Counted from the stretch's first letter, positions 1 to 11,240 are shown. The stretch is 64,000 bases of DNA from Agroathelia rolfsii (GCA_018343915.1 JABRWF010000005.1:469001-533000), one strand, 5' to 3'. Notes: generated by a model from the letters alone, not told the origin. Numbers and translations are program-made.

Positions 1-109
1 CAGATACTATTAGTATACCTTCGTTGAAAGTCATTACACCCAAGCTAGATTCACGGATCAAATACATAAGTATATAAATTTGAATATACACCTCGCCCTT
101 CAGCTAATT

Positions 110-1814
110 CTAAGCCAAGCTCTCCTCGGCAGATTCTGCGGAAACACGACCGTGCACATAAACAGGTGCCCTAGGGTCGAGTTTACCTTGCTCTTCGGCT
201 GATTCATTTGATATGAGCATTGAGCTCTGAAAAAGAAAATACCGAGTTGAAGCTTACGTGTAGCACTCCAGAAGTAGATGACGAGACCAGCAATTACAAC
301 ACAGAACGCAGGGAAGTATAGCCAGTAGGGCGAGTAATGCTATACAAAGATAACTTCAAAGTTTGTCATGATAGGAGGACACTGAGAAACATACGAAAAG
401 GAATAGACCAAAGAGCAGACCATAAAAGTCGCTCGTTAGTAGACTGATGTTGTAGTATGCAGAAGAGGCCGTGCGGTAAATGAGCGGTGCAACAGTGTAA
501 AGAATAAACATCGCTGCCGTGTATGCGACAAGCAGCCCGACTAGATATCTCAATGAGCAGCCATATTTATAAATATAAAAAGAACGTGCTGTACTTACTA
601 TTAAACCCATCCCATGTAACAGTTTTCATGCCCTGGTGCTCAAGCCCAGCGGCTTGAATGCCATTGATGAGCATTCCCCACATGCCCATCTGACCGACAA
701 CCTCGTAAAGCGGCCTCCTTCTTACGAAGAACTCCTCAGTAGCGTTGGCTTGCGAAAACAGAAACGTAAGTGATGACCTTGGTATGAGAGACACTATGTG
801 AGGACTTACAGAGGCCGTAAAGAGTAGCACCAAGAATCATGAAACCATCGCCCTTGGCTTTGTCCAGGGCAGCATAGTTCTTGTCCGTGATCATGTCGGA
901 TGCGACAAGCAAACCAAGGCCAGCAATACAGACGAGGACACCCTATATTACCCCACATATAGGTCAAGCTAATTGAAAGTAAATGCTTGGTAGAACCATA
1001 CCACAAGCTGGGTCCAATGGTATTTAGGGCGCATGTAAACCCATGAGAAGAAAATACACACAGGAATCGCCCATCTGGAATAGAGAAAGAGAGACAGTCA
1101 GATGGCTTATATGCTTGTTTTGAGTGGTAGAAGCAGCGTACGCATCAAGCAGCATGCACGATAAGAGATCCGTGTATTGGTATGCCTTGACGACCGTAAA
1201 GTTTCCCTCGACATCACAGCATGCAAGTAGGAAATCTAGAACTGGTTAGAAAAAAAATGACTTGCATTTTATGAGGTAAGACTTACACTTCCATCCATCT
1301 CGACGCAATAAGGAAAACCATCCTTTCCAACCATCTATCATCATGCGTCAAATTTAAGCGCTGGGTGAAAAACACAGTAATTGTGGAGTGATAGTTGACT
1401 GACATTTGTAGATTGTATAGGGTGTGTATATGATGAAAATAGAAAAGTACCTAATGGGTTGAATCAGAAAAATCTCAATCGCAGTCTGGTTAAAGTTTAT
1501 ACTGACAAGAAAAGCGTTTGCGTCGTAGGTAGGGACCAGTTCCTCATATTGAGCTCTGTCGTCGTCACATTTGTGCAAGTGATGCAGAGTGAGACGACTT
1601 GTCCGGCAATGAGAGAAAACGTGAACCGTTTCGTCCAGAGGCTCTTGAAGCGCCGCCAAACGCTGGAGCCAAATGCGCCCAATGAACTATAGTCAATCGG
1701 TGGGCGCTGTGGCAGAGGTGGGGCACCAGACTCCAAGACGGGGAAGTGGGCATGGTCAATTGGCGAGGCCTCTTCGTATACAGGCTGCTTGTCGTCTTCG
1801 CCTTGGAGGGCCAT
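110..1814 (-). CDS. SLC35F1/F2-like solute carrier (drug/metabolite transporter fold)
   Basis: Multi-exon membrane transporter of the SLC35F (DUF914) family. The chosen start at 1814 gives an N-terminal cytoplasmic tail followed by a segment ending FSLIAGQVVSLCITCTNVTT, the family's first membrane helix. A later exon near 1140-1240 carries CDVEGNFTVVKAYQYTD, the conserved DVE-x-N-x-VVKAYQYT block. Exons near 570-750 (ATEEFFVRRRPLYEVVGQMG) and 360-540 (AYYNISLLTSDFYGLLFGLF) match the C-terminal helices. The last exon begins at 198 after a CAG acceptor, giving an ATPEEQGKLDPRAPVYV tail typical of fungal members. An earlier CAG acceptor would shift the frame and stop early. SLC35F proteins sit in Golgi/ER or plasma membrane; the substrate cannot be told from sequence. 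No breaks were seen, but the first introns were not fully resolved. Confidence 0.85.
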
Positions 1815-2257
1815 TGTCGTCTTCGTCGTCGTAGCGGAACGAGGGCAAGGAGCGAAGACTCCAACAGCAGCGGCAAACTGAGCGAAGAAGGTAAAATCTC
1901 TTGATCTAAGCGATCTAATCGCTGATATCGTTCCTGGTGCCACCAGCTAGCACGCCACTGCTCCTTGATTATCGCAGGCACAGGTAGGCTTTGAATTAGT
2001 CCGCGGCTGCATTCTTGTGGCTCCCACATTTAGAGACCGTATCAGCCCAATTGGTATCGTTTTCGAGGGCTCGCACTTGATCTTGATTTATACTTTACTC
2101 ATTTACCATGACTAGTATTCCAAGGTTAAGAATTTGAACGAGAATGTAAGAATAATCATGGAATTCAAGCGTCCATTTTCCTACTTAATAATCGTTACTA
2201 AACAATGTATATTCATGCTATCTTCTGAGCTGTCCACTCAGACGCCAAACTATATAC
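1815..2257. other. Intergenic, promoter side of the SLC35F gene
   Basis: About 440 bases between the transporter start and the first methyltransferase remnant. It must hold the transporter promoter. No coding signal, repeat or RNA gene was recognised. Confidence 0.5.
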
Positions 2258-2545
2258 CTACTGGGTTTGGGCAAACTCAGCAAACTCGCTAAACAATTTC
2301 TCTGTTTTTTCTTTGGTTGGAGCATGGGAATCCGAGCCGGCACGTGAATCATGGCTGGTCACTGCATCCTGAACCAGCAAATCTGCGAGACGAATTATGT
2401 TTTCTATTGTGAAGTCCATGAACTCTGAGAGTGGTGTTGCATTGGAATTGAGCTGTGCTTGGCAAAGCAATCCCACGGGCGCACTATGAATACAGCTGGA
2501 TACAATGAAAACTCTGCGAACTTGAGAAAACTTGGGATACGATAT
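2258..2545 (-). pseudogene. Methyltransferase C-terminal exon remnant (copy 1)
   Basis: The minus strand reads VGLLCQAQLNSNATPLSEF and ends LFSEFAEFAQTQ. This parallels the last exon of the intact methyltransferase at 4583-5763, which reads MGRLCKIQSGQDGVPLSEF. After a plausible acceptor near 2538 the sequence starts SYRIPSFLK, like SYRIPDLVD in the intact gene. The two halves are in different frames, so there is at least one indel. No catalytic SAM-binding exon exists upstream; that space is occupied by an acetoacetyl-CoA synthetase fragment on the other strand. This is a truncated, frameshifted relic. Confidence 0.7.
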
Positions 2546-2593
2546 GATACTCTAAATAAGTGAACAGAGATAAGCAAAAAAAATCGGTGCACA

Positions 2594-3721
2594 AATACTG
2601 GGTGGATTATGTGGTCATACATGCTAAGTGCACTTGAGAATGGAGCAACAATAGTCACATATGATGGATCGGCGTTCTATCCAGATGTGAGAAATTTCTT
2701 GAAGTTCATTAGTGAGCAGGGGTACTAGTACTTTGTAATCCTTTCATTCATCTTTTGCCCTATCTGCTTTCGGTATCTTTACGACACCTTTTATCCTTTG
2801 CTTCATCGGCGTGATAGAGTTACAGTCTGGGGTACGAGTCCAAGATTCTTAACTATGATCCAAGGAAAAGAAATCGAGCCACGTAGGTTTCAAACTCCTT
2901 CCCAGCTGATTTCTCGTAAAGATCATGAATAAATTCCTTCTTTTCAGTCAAGCTTGCATCATTTGAGAGTCTCCGTATACTCCTGAGCATGGGCGCTGTA
3001 CTCACACCGTCCATGTTTGAATAGACCCGGCATGCATTCGGACATGAGGTACAAATGTCGAGTATGTCGGGCAGGACGGATGTATTTACTGCATATAAGC
3101 ATGATTCAAGTTTCTTTATGCTCTTACGATTCTGCACGACTGACATTTATTATTATCATTATTAATCGTGGTTGTTGTCGACAGTTTTCATGAGTCGTCC
3201 AAATTTTCCTGTTCCTTGCCATCAACCCCAATACGAAAGGCATACTCATGCTCAGGCGAAGCGACGGCGTGCTCAATCCACCCGGCGTACGCTTTGGCTT
3301 GGCAGAATTTTATGTAGTTGTTGAATCATTCTCCAGGTATGTGGAGGACGAGCGCGTGGTACTCTTTTTCAAGATGCGTTCTGGGCATAAGCCCACGTCA
3401 AATCTTGCTGGGGAAATCACGCGAACAATCAAAACTAGGTTGAGCGCAAGGCGTGTGCCGGCAGGGTATTTGAAAGTGGAGATATACCCGTATGCTGTCT
3501 TGATAACAGCAAACGAGCCGCATACACTGGCTTTCTTTTTATGCTTTTTAATACACAGTGAACAACAAGAAATTGAAAATGCTATGAAGCAGATCGTCTC
3601 GAGCGCAAATGTGAAGCCATCGGGAACCGTGGCGAATCCGAAGAGTTCTTCATTGTGTTACAAGTATAGGGATATCGAGAGCTTCATTCCGGCTGCGGGT
3701 GATGTCAGGGTCAGGCTCTAA
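2594..3721 (+). pseudogene. Acetoacetyl-CoA synthetase pseudogene, 5'-truncated
   Basis: Four blocks appear in the right order for acetoacetyl-CoA synthetase (ANL adenylate-forming superfamily). At 2594-2728: TGWIMWSYMLSALENGATIV and YDGSAFYPDVRNFLKF. At 2813-2928: RVTVWGTSPRFLT. At about 2950-3080: SLRILLSMGAVLTPSMFE followed by an in-frame TAG at 3022-3024 where the family has Trp, then TRHAFG. At about 3226-3721: LRRSDGVLNPPGVRFG, DERVVLFFKMRSGHKP, MKQIVSSANVKPSGTVANP. The N-terminal ~270 residues are absent and roughly 100 residues are missing between blocks three and four. Part of the last block is deleted too (YVEDERVV). The last ~157 codons form an open frame from ATG 3248, but alone they lack the adenylation core. 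The functional enzyme activates acetoacetate with CoA and ATP. Confidence 0.85.
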
Positions 3722-3972
3722 GAATAGCTGGACATTGGGTATACAAAGGATGAGTAGATATTTTTTTTCGGAGGGGCTTATGTATAAATATATAAATCTT
3801 TAACTCGTTTGATCAACTTTTGTTAAACCAGTGACGAACTGAATGAATGATGTGAAATAAGATCGTGACTAAGTTGCCTAGACATCATTTGCAACTAAAT
3901 CGTGATGAACATTCCTCTCCTGCTAATACCCCCATATGTAGCATCAGTACCCATGCGAATTCTATTTCATCT

Positions 3973-4345
3973 TTATATCTTCTGTGCCACCCATTCACTT
4001 ACTGAGCAATAAATTCGGAAGAAGATACGTCGTCTGGACCGGTTTGGATATTACAAAGCCGATACAGGCGTAATATGCGTTCGATATGTGTGGCTGGATA
4101 CAAGAGAAAGCGATGCGGATTTGATGAAGTCTAAGATTTGATAGGATAAAACAAGCAGATTGTTAGTGAATAGTCACTACATAAAATGAGAGCTTTAATA
4201 TACCCTAGCACACGATTTTTGCACATGATCGCGCCAAAAGACAGAGAATTCATTTTGTCAAGAATACCCAATTCCTTTCTGACTGTAGCAGCATACTCCT
4301 CGGCCAGCCGTTGCGAATCGAGCCGAGGTTGGACGTCTAGATTTC
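3973..4345 (-). pseudogene. Methyltransferase 3' exon remnants (copy 2)
   Basis: The minus strand around 4215-4330 reads AEEYAATVRKELGILDKMNS then CKNRVLG, matching KEYAVTARRGSSVMDRMNA and CNNRVLG of the intact methyltransferase downstream. A following stretch near 3973-4140 reads SYQILDFIKSASLSLV and ends SEWVAQKI-stop, matching the intact gene's SYRIPDLVD and SEWVAQKMV ends. In between there are stops and a deletion, and no SAM-binding exon. It is a decayed tandem duplicate. Confidence 0.7.
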
Positions 4346-4582
4346 ACGAACGCCAGCATCTGCCAATACCATTAATTTTAGGGCTCTACAAATCATAGTA
4401 AATTGTTTCTTCGTAGCATCATTATCGTCATTGGTTCGTGGACCGATTTAAGTTGAATCGAACTTAGAAATAAAATGTATGATATTTCCCAAGATATTTA
4501 TGGCATACAATATCGCTGCTATCGTACAAGACCATTTGATTGCAATCATGGTTTATCATGAAATATATATTCATATTATAAC

Positions 4583-5763
4583 TCAAACCATCTTTTGGGC
4601 CACCCATTCACTTGCTAAGCAATACATTCCATGCTCCTTCCCGAATTGAGCAAACTCAACGCACATCTTTTCCCTCTCTTCCTCCGTGGGTACGCAAAAG
4701 TCGCTGGCAATATCGCCGCAAGCCACGATCTCTCTCCGCAGCATACCTGATACGTGTATCATATTGTTACACATGAATTCTTCAAACTCGGAAAGAGGCA
4801 CGCCATCTTGGCCAGATTGGATTTTGCAAAGTCGTCCCATAGGTGCTCTATGTAAATGGCCAGATATGACGGAGAGAGGTGATGAGTCGACTAAATCTGG
4901 GATTCGGTAAGATAGCCTGAACAAAAGAAAATTGAATGAACACAAGTATATGCTGCGAGATTTATATATAAAAATAGGGAGCACACCCTAACACGCGGTT
5001 ATTACACATAAGCGCATAAGAAAACAATGCATTCATCCTATCCATGACGCTAGATCCCCTTCTAGCTGTAACAGCGTACTCTTTAAGTTGTTCGGCCGTC
5101 GCACATGGGGCTGAAGCTGCGGTGTAGAACGTTAGATCATACTCTAACAACACCAATCGTCCACCTGGCTCTGCGGAATGGATAATTCAATGTAAGATTT
5201 CTTTAAATGTTCATCGTCACTTGACTTACTCAAAACGTCAGATATGCTCTGAAGCGCCTTGCGCCATCCTTTCTCTGTGAGTGCCGCTACTAGGAGGCTC
5301 ATGTGTACGATGTCGACCTTGCCTCGCAGCGCAGCTGGGAAAGGCTTTGTTACGTCCTGTTCAAAAACCTTTATTTTTGGATTGGCCACTGAATGAGACA
5401 TCAGCTCAGGAGACAATTTCTCTAGGGAAAGGTCGCATGCGAGGAGCTGCAGGCTATCTGTGGGAGACAATAAACGAGATGCAATCATCGGATTCTGAGC
5501 GACGTCAAGTGTCCACGATCCGGTTCCAGTGGCGGCATCAAGTATTATTTCAACTTTCGATGGGTCGAGAGGCAGCCTGACCCCTCTTGAATGACCACAG
5601 ACAGCTTGGAAGTATCTGTACTGTGTATTTAGACTAGTAAAGATATCAAAAGTCAACATCAGCAAGTCAAACGAAGTTCTTTATAAGATACAGTTACATA
5701 CCGGTTGACCTCGTCTACTACTGAATTTTCGTTCAGAGAGTAGTTGTGGAACGACTCGGTCAT
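4583..5763 (-). CDS. Class I SAM-dependent methyltransferase
   Basis: Four-exon model. Exon 1 (start 5763, MTESFHNYSLNENS) joins exon 2 as VNRLNTQYRYFQAVCG. Exon 2 holds motif I ILDAATGTGSW, the SAM-binding loop; the usual first Gly of DxGxGxG is Ala here. It also holds the acidic strand LLACDLS and the FEQDVTKPFP motif. Exon 3 begins KPGGRLVLLEYDL, the classic post-motif. Exon 4 runs from about 4919 to the stop at 4583 and ends SEWVAQKMV. The fold and the LNxQ-x-F prefix fit Agaricomycete secondary-metabolism-type methyltransferases, but the substrate is unknown. An upstream in-frame start at 5880 would add a Cys/Ile/Val-rich stretch made of a 9-bp repeat and is judged unlikely. Two broken copies lie directly downstream. 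Confidence 0.75.
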
Positions 5764-5841
5764 GTTTAGTATCACGGACAGAGGTTTGGTTACTACGAGG
5801 TAAATTTCTCCTCCATTTAAGGCTTTGAACGGGCAAGACGT

Positions 5842-5868
5842 TATGACGCATATGACGCATATGACGCA
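5842..5868. repeat. Three tandem copies of TATGACGCA
   Basis: A perfect 9-bp unit is repeated three times about 80 bases upstream of the methyltransferase start. It contains the CRE/AP-1-like core TGACG. It may be a simple expansion or a cluster of activator sites. Confidence 0.6.
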
Positions 5869-6618
5869 TACTGCCAGCACATGTAAATGCCTAAGTCTAA
5901 ACGAAAAAGACTCATATCAAGACACGAGTCAACGAAAGTAGCAGCTATCTAACTTACATGATATCATATATAGATGCAGATTCTGTTCAATTGAGAAGGG
6001 CTCGAAATGAATCTTTCAATATCAAAGTAACATGTTGGGCCAAATTGGTATGGAAGTTCTTCTGAAGCACCGAACCATACTGGCAGTAAATGCTCAAGTT
6101 GGTCAAGTTTCGAGTCAAAATGCTTAGTTTTGTGAGGCTAGTGGATTAAATTAGCCGCAAAAATTATCCATGATAGTATATGACAAGAGCCTAGATTGAA
6201 GTTGCATATTAGCTTGCTCGTTGAGTGCATTTACAATTGAAGATGATGACGATAGAAGCAACGGACGGCGGAGGCGGAAGCGACGACCGGATCATGCGTG
6301 ATGTGTACTAGTACATGCCAAACTGTGAGTAGATAAAGCCGATAGATGCCGCAACCCAGGGGCACTCTTGGCACCGTCATAGCTCCATGGCATGCATTAT
6401 TGGCTCTGTAACCAGTGCCCTCTTTCTGTACTTGGAATATCGCCGTAATGATGAAATCGACTTGAAGTCCAGAGATTTACTGAATGAAATCAGCGACATA
6501 AATAAATCGTTATCGTGTCATGGTTGCCTGCAAGTCTTGTCCGGCCAGAGCACGGTGAACACTCTTGACTTGGAGGCTTGAATTGCCGTCGCGTTAGTCT
6601 GTTCAAGTCAAGTTCAGA

Positions 6619-6681
6619 CCAGAACGCAGTAAGTTGCAGGTAACAGTCCCCCTTCATGGGACTGCCTGCTTACTGTTCTGG
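6619..6681. repeat. Imperfect inverted repeat / hairpin
   Basis: The arms pair in four uninterrupted blocks: CCAGAAC with GTTCTGG, AGTAAG with CTTACT, CAGG with CCTG, and CAGTCCC with GGGACTG, around a 7-base loop (CCTTCAT). That is 24 paired bases in 63. All bulges (GC, TTG, TAA) lie on the left arm. It could be a milRNA-like precursor, a folded mobile-element terminus, or a chance palindrome. No coding gene overlaps it. Confidence 0.65.
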
Positions 6682-7787
6682 CCCCAGGGATGAAAATTCA
6701 GACTACGATTCTGCTTCCTGAGAATGTACAGTTGAAAGGACCCTTCAAAACTAAACAGCCACACGACCCGTCGCTCTGGGTGGTCCTACGTAAAACGCTG
6801 TCATGATTATCATCCATGGCCGGGTTCAAGCCGACGATCTTGCGTTGAGCAGAAGTCCGATTCTACGCCCCAGGGTATCACGGGTCTTTGCTTTACACCA
6901 CATCATATCCTGGTATCACTGAACCAAGTAACTCATGTTGATATGTGGCTGTTTCACGGCCGTAGATCTCGGACCTCCAGCACAGGATGATGTCTTTAGA
7001 AGCGGATTCAACCACCAAACTCTGGCGACTGTTATCGGATGCTTGTCACTCATAGTGCTTCTGGAATACGAGGGTGATAATCGAGTATGAGTTGCTTCTT
7101 GATGTTGTCATTGAACATTGCCATTCAAGGCCGATCGGATATAGCACCTACGGGGTCATTTGCAATTTGCGCGAGATAAAAGCTAGGCGAGCACCACCGG
7201 TACCAGCCAACTTGATATGAGGAACAATATACCAGAATTGGTGTGGGGTGAATCGACTCAAAGTTCCAGTCTCGTTTCCTCTGGCCGGCCCTCGTTTAAT
7301 TCATCACATTCTTGTTTTTCATATATTGGGCATACACTTAAACACAGCTACAAAATAAATACAATTTATCACAATTTGAAATAACAAGAAAAAGAAAATA
7401 AGACTAATACATCTTTTCTACGCTCCTAGATCTGTTATATAAGGCCGATTATATACACGAGCCTTAGTGCAAGGCTCAGAATGAAGCAAAAGAGGAGATT
7501 CAAGTGCCAAGGCAAAAAAAATTCTCATGTCAATTATGGTTTGATACACCAAGAACGTTCATGAAAAGAGCTGCAGGTAATACATAGGCAGAAATCGGCA
7601 AGAAGTCAAGTGAAGGGGGGGGGGGGGGGCGGATCAGCATCATTAGCCAGAATCAAAGAATCAAGTAGCATCAAAATCAAGATCATTTATTCAAGGAGTG
7701 GGAGAATCAGCGGAGCTATGAGTTCCCCTTCAGTATCCGGATCGGGACACATGTTAGTTCAAGCTGACGTACCACAGGCTACAATAA

Positions 7788-10490
7788 TCACTCGCCGGGC
7801 CCTCGGTCGGGGTTGAGCACTATTACCTCTTGCGCTCGGTCGGGGCCATTGACCTTGTGACCGCCTAAAAGTTAAGCACGAATATTGTGAGAGAAATGTC
7901 AATTAGAAAAACGTTTAGGAATTTGATTACATTACGGGTGCTACGCTTGGACCGAGCCCATTCTTCCTCGTGCTCATCCTCCGAGTCCTCTGCAGATGAA
8001 CGGCTACGTTTCAAATGTTGAAGTGCAGATCTATGTAATTCACCTTTAGAAAATCCGATGAATTGACTAAAAAAATAAGCAACAACAGCGCACCTAGTGC
8101 GCGGATCGATTACGCGCCCAGCAGTGTTGATGTTATTGCTACTGAAACCCTACCAAGAAATAATAATAAAAAGCATCAACTGTTGTTCATCTTAAACACG
8201 AACCAGTCAATGAAGATATACCTTGAAGAAGTTTGCATTGTGGACAGAGTCGCTCGCTCCCATACGTTTATTCTGGGCAAGCTTGAGAAGCGCCGGGAGA
8301 GAAAAGTGTCAGTGCTTTTTGTTCTTTGACATTATCGCATGAGGTTTAGCAGTGGACTTACATGTTCGCTTCTAGTACGACTGCGATCTTCCCGCGAGGA
8401 GCTTGGATGGTCATAGATGTCTTCCTCAGCCGTGGGTTTCCTGCTGCAGGATCGGCAAAGGGTAGAAAGTGGAATAAAGCAGACTATGCACCTGATTTCC
8501 TTTTGACCATCACGAACTCTCATAGGTCTGCTGAAAACTTGGTTGTTACTGTTTTCTACTGCCGTACTTCTTAAGACCCTCGATTTTGAGGGGGCGCTCG
8601 TAGCAGAAGATTTGAAAGGCGAAGACGCAATGTCAATGTCCGCTGGCGCCTTGCGCTTTGCGGATCTTAACCATGTGCTAACTGATTCGCTAGCATCCTC
8701 CCTAAAACACAGATTAAGTTTAAAATCGGTCAATAGCAATTCTGCGATCCTTCAAGCAAATTCCTCATACTCTGATTGATCGAGTGCAGGATATACAGAA
8801 TCCTGGTTTCGATCCTCCGGTTGAGGACTCTGCGGTTCTTGGTCATCGTCATCAAGGGGCAGCATGTGCTCGTCGTGATCGGAAGAGCCGTTGAACTGTA
8901 TAATTTCATCCTCAATCCCCGTAATGTCAGGGGCTGATTCAACCTCATCCTGTTCCTCTGGAGACGGATCCTCCGTAAGAGGTGACATGGTACTAAAATG
9001 TAAAAGAATGAAGAATAGCACTGTTATGGTGAACTCGATCACAAAGTTTTGTGGCGACATACCCAGTAATCCAACCATTATTATCGGAGTCAGATTGATC
9101 ATCTTCCTGAGTTTGGGATGCGCGAGGATTCTGGGACCTGGCATTCGGGTTAGGAGATTTGCTATAATTCAGTGAGAACATGGTTTCAATAGTCACAATT
9201 GTAAGTAATAAGAATTTTACCTGGCTGGAGCACTTGGCTATGGAATTAAGATAATTATAGGTTACGGTTCAGTGATCATTGTAGCGAATGCAACTTGACA
9301 ATTAGGCCCACTTACCCTCGAAGTCCGAACGGGTTGCCGGCTTGAGACACTGGGCCTCTTTTTTGCCACTGCCCGTGACCTACTTTTTGACCTTTGGGCT
9401 GTTCTAGCGAGGGCCCTACTTGGACGCTGTCGGACTTTCTTTGGGAATGGCAGGTGTCCAGGTCCGCGTACCCATTCACCATATTTAAGCTTGGCAAACC
9501 GATCGGCCTTCCAGTTGTTCTCACACAAGCGGAACTCCTCGAATTTCTCTGCCATACGCCGACGGTGAAAGTTTTTGGTCTCTTCCGTCGCCTCCTTGAC
9601 CCAAGTCTCGGGTGCGTTGGTACCCAATCTCCGGGCGATTTCGTGGAATACTTCGGTTTGGTACGCAGCTATCATCCTCAGTCGGCCTATCGAGATTTTT
9701 TCACCACGAATATCCACAAGAAAACCAAGCTTATCGCCTTGTGGGTGTGCTGACCGCTTTTTCCATTTACGTCTGTGGGCAATCCAGTGATCTTGCTCCC
9801 AGAAGATGGTCATACGTTGTTCAAGCGTGAAATGCGCTTCAGTGTATGTCTCACCCTCCATAACGGAGGGCAAGTCCGGGACAACACGACTGGGTGCTGG
9901 TGCTGGTGCCGGTGCTGGCGCTGGTGCCGGTGCCGGTGCCGGTGCTGGCGCGGGTGCTGGTGCGGGTGCTTGTGCTTGTGCTTGTGCTTGTGCTTGTGCT
10001 GAAGTTTCAGGCGTGGAGGCAGTAACACCCTGTTGACGTTGAAGAACTAGCAGCTCGGTCTTTGTCTCCAGCAGTTGCCTGTATATGAACGAAAATGAGT
10101 ACATGACTAGGCAGAAGTGTCACGATCGCACCTTTCAAGCGCAGCTCTCTGCTGTCGTAAGTCCTTGACTTGATAAGCATACACCCGGCATTGAAATTCC
10201 GTATTCTGGCATTGTTTTCGACTGCATGTGCTAGTAGTATGAGTGTATGCGTTCCCGTCTCCTTCGACAAAGGCCGCGGACTGGGCCATGATTCAGGCTA
10301 TTGGATTAACATCAAGTAAAATGACATGAGAACCGACCGACAACGGGTATTGGAGAGTATAGTCGTAAGACTCGGGTTCATAAGGACTACCAGGCGCAGA
10401 AGGGATCTCCAGGTCACCCGTTGGCAGAAGCATGGATGACTGGTCTTCTGGTCTGTAGGCCGGATCGGTTGGTTGGTTACGGAGAGACAT
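7788..10490 (-). CDS. Hypothetical protein, coiled coil plus Gln-Ala/Pro-Ala repeat
   Basis: I do not recognise this family. The model starts at 10490 (MSLRNQPTDPAYRPEDQSS); exon 1 is 10338-10490, exon 2 10132-10280 (ends DLRQQRAALER), exon 3 9316-10078 (QLLETKTELLVLQRQQG), then an 18-nt exon 9221-9238 and several small exons to about 7788. The exon 2/3 junction forms a short coiled coil. Exon 3 continues with about five QA and a dozen PA dipeptides, then a conserved-looking block with Trp/Arg/Lys (FWEQDHWIAHRRKWKKR, GRLRMIAAYQTEVFHEIARR). The downstream part is acidic (PLDDDDQEPQSPQPEDR), then basic and Ser-rich (SAKRKAPADIDIASSPFKSS). Nuclear location is a guess from composition. The 3' splice pattern and the stop are uncertain; an alternative start is 10289. 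Confidence 0.5.
9889..10001. repeat. GC-rich hexanucleotide-type microsatellite inside a CDS
   Basis: Tandem GGTGCT/GGTGCC/GGTGCG units followed by TTGTGC units. On the minus strand these encode the QA then PA dipeptide run of the hypothetical protein. Length variation between strains is expected because the unit is a multiple of three and keeps the frame. Confidence 0.8.
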
Positions 10491-11240
10491 CTGGAAAAGA
10501 AGAGCGCATGCAAAGTTGACCAGAAAGTAGTAGCGAGCGGATAAGAGAGCAGGATGATAGGATAGGAGGAAAGACCCAGTCAGGAAGACACCAAGGCAGT
10601 CAATCGATGCCGCGGCAATGCACTCACCAGTCTCGTCACCAGCCTCCCTTTAGGCAGAATCTCCGAGTCCCGAGAGAAAGTCACATGACCGCATTGGGGC
10701 ACTGCGAGTGATAATACTCTGGTAAATTGTGGCAACCCGTCACCAGCGCCGCCCACTGGACGTAAATAAATCCCTCATAATATCAAGAGTGACTTTTAAT
10801 AATGAGCATAAGTGTGCCACTTTAAAATTGAAGTACCGGATATTCGTGCACGGAAAATGTCTCCAACACCCAAGTCAATGGCCTGGGTTATTTTGGCGGA
10901 CTTGTTTAATTGTTTCTTTTATCTGGCTTATCGAGCCTGCAAGTTCTTCTGCTACTGTGATAATACCGTCTAGTCTGTAATAGCAACATTGAGACAAATG
11001 GACAGTGCACGTTGTTCACACTCCGCAGTGTGGGCAAACTCCTCGTTCTCGCACACGTGATAGAGAAACTCTGGACGTTCAGCAGTGCACGCCTCATGCT
11101 CACCTAGAAAGCACCGCATTAACGACTTGTACTACGACTCACGACCCCATCTTGCTTGCCATCTATCTATCTTTCGGCTCTGAGACTCCTCTTACTAGAC
11201 ACGCTAACTGAATTATTCTATTTTGCCTGGTGTTGTTGTT
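10491..11240. other. Divergent intergenic region
   Basis: Region between the hypothetical gene (-) and the M50B-like gene (+), so it should hold both promoters. Just before 11241 it is moderately pyrimidine-rich. No other gene or repeat was seen. Confidence 0.5.

Larger units (their letters stand above)
5764..7787. other. Long gene-poor stretch (~2 kb)
   Basis: No protein family was recognised on either strand. A 64-codon open frame at 6387-6581 (+) has no known motif and is not annotated. The stretch contains a 9-bp triplicate near 5842, a long imperfect hairpin at 6619-6681 and a run of 15 G at 7615-7629. The 5' part should carry the methyltransferase promoter; the part next to 7788 is the 3' flank of the hypothetical gene. 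Confidence 0.5.

Noticed and set aside
3248..3721. Intact-looking 157-codon gene (+)
   Set aside because: It is only the C-terminal part of acetoacetyl-CoA synthetase with an internal deletion; upstream exons carry a stop and gaps, so it is listed inside the pseudogene.
4186..4398. 70-codon open frame (+)
   Set aside because: The opposite strand of the methyltransferase relic explains it.
6387..6581. 64-codon open frame (+) in the 2-kb gap
   Set aside because: No family motif, no splice partners, and no coding neighbours; length is within chance expectation.
6820..6850. GGTTCAAG-containing stretch that resembles a tRNA T-loop
   Set aside because: Flanking bases cannot form the T-stem and no anticodon or acceptor stem could be found.
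7615..7629. Run of 15 G (with smaller G/C runs at 16236, 54474 and 58376)
   Set aside because: Simple homopolymers in non-coding DNA; noted as likely sequencing-difficult sites, not functional elements.
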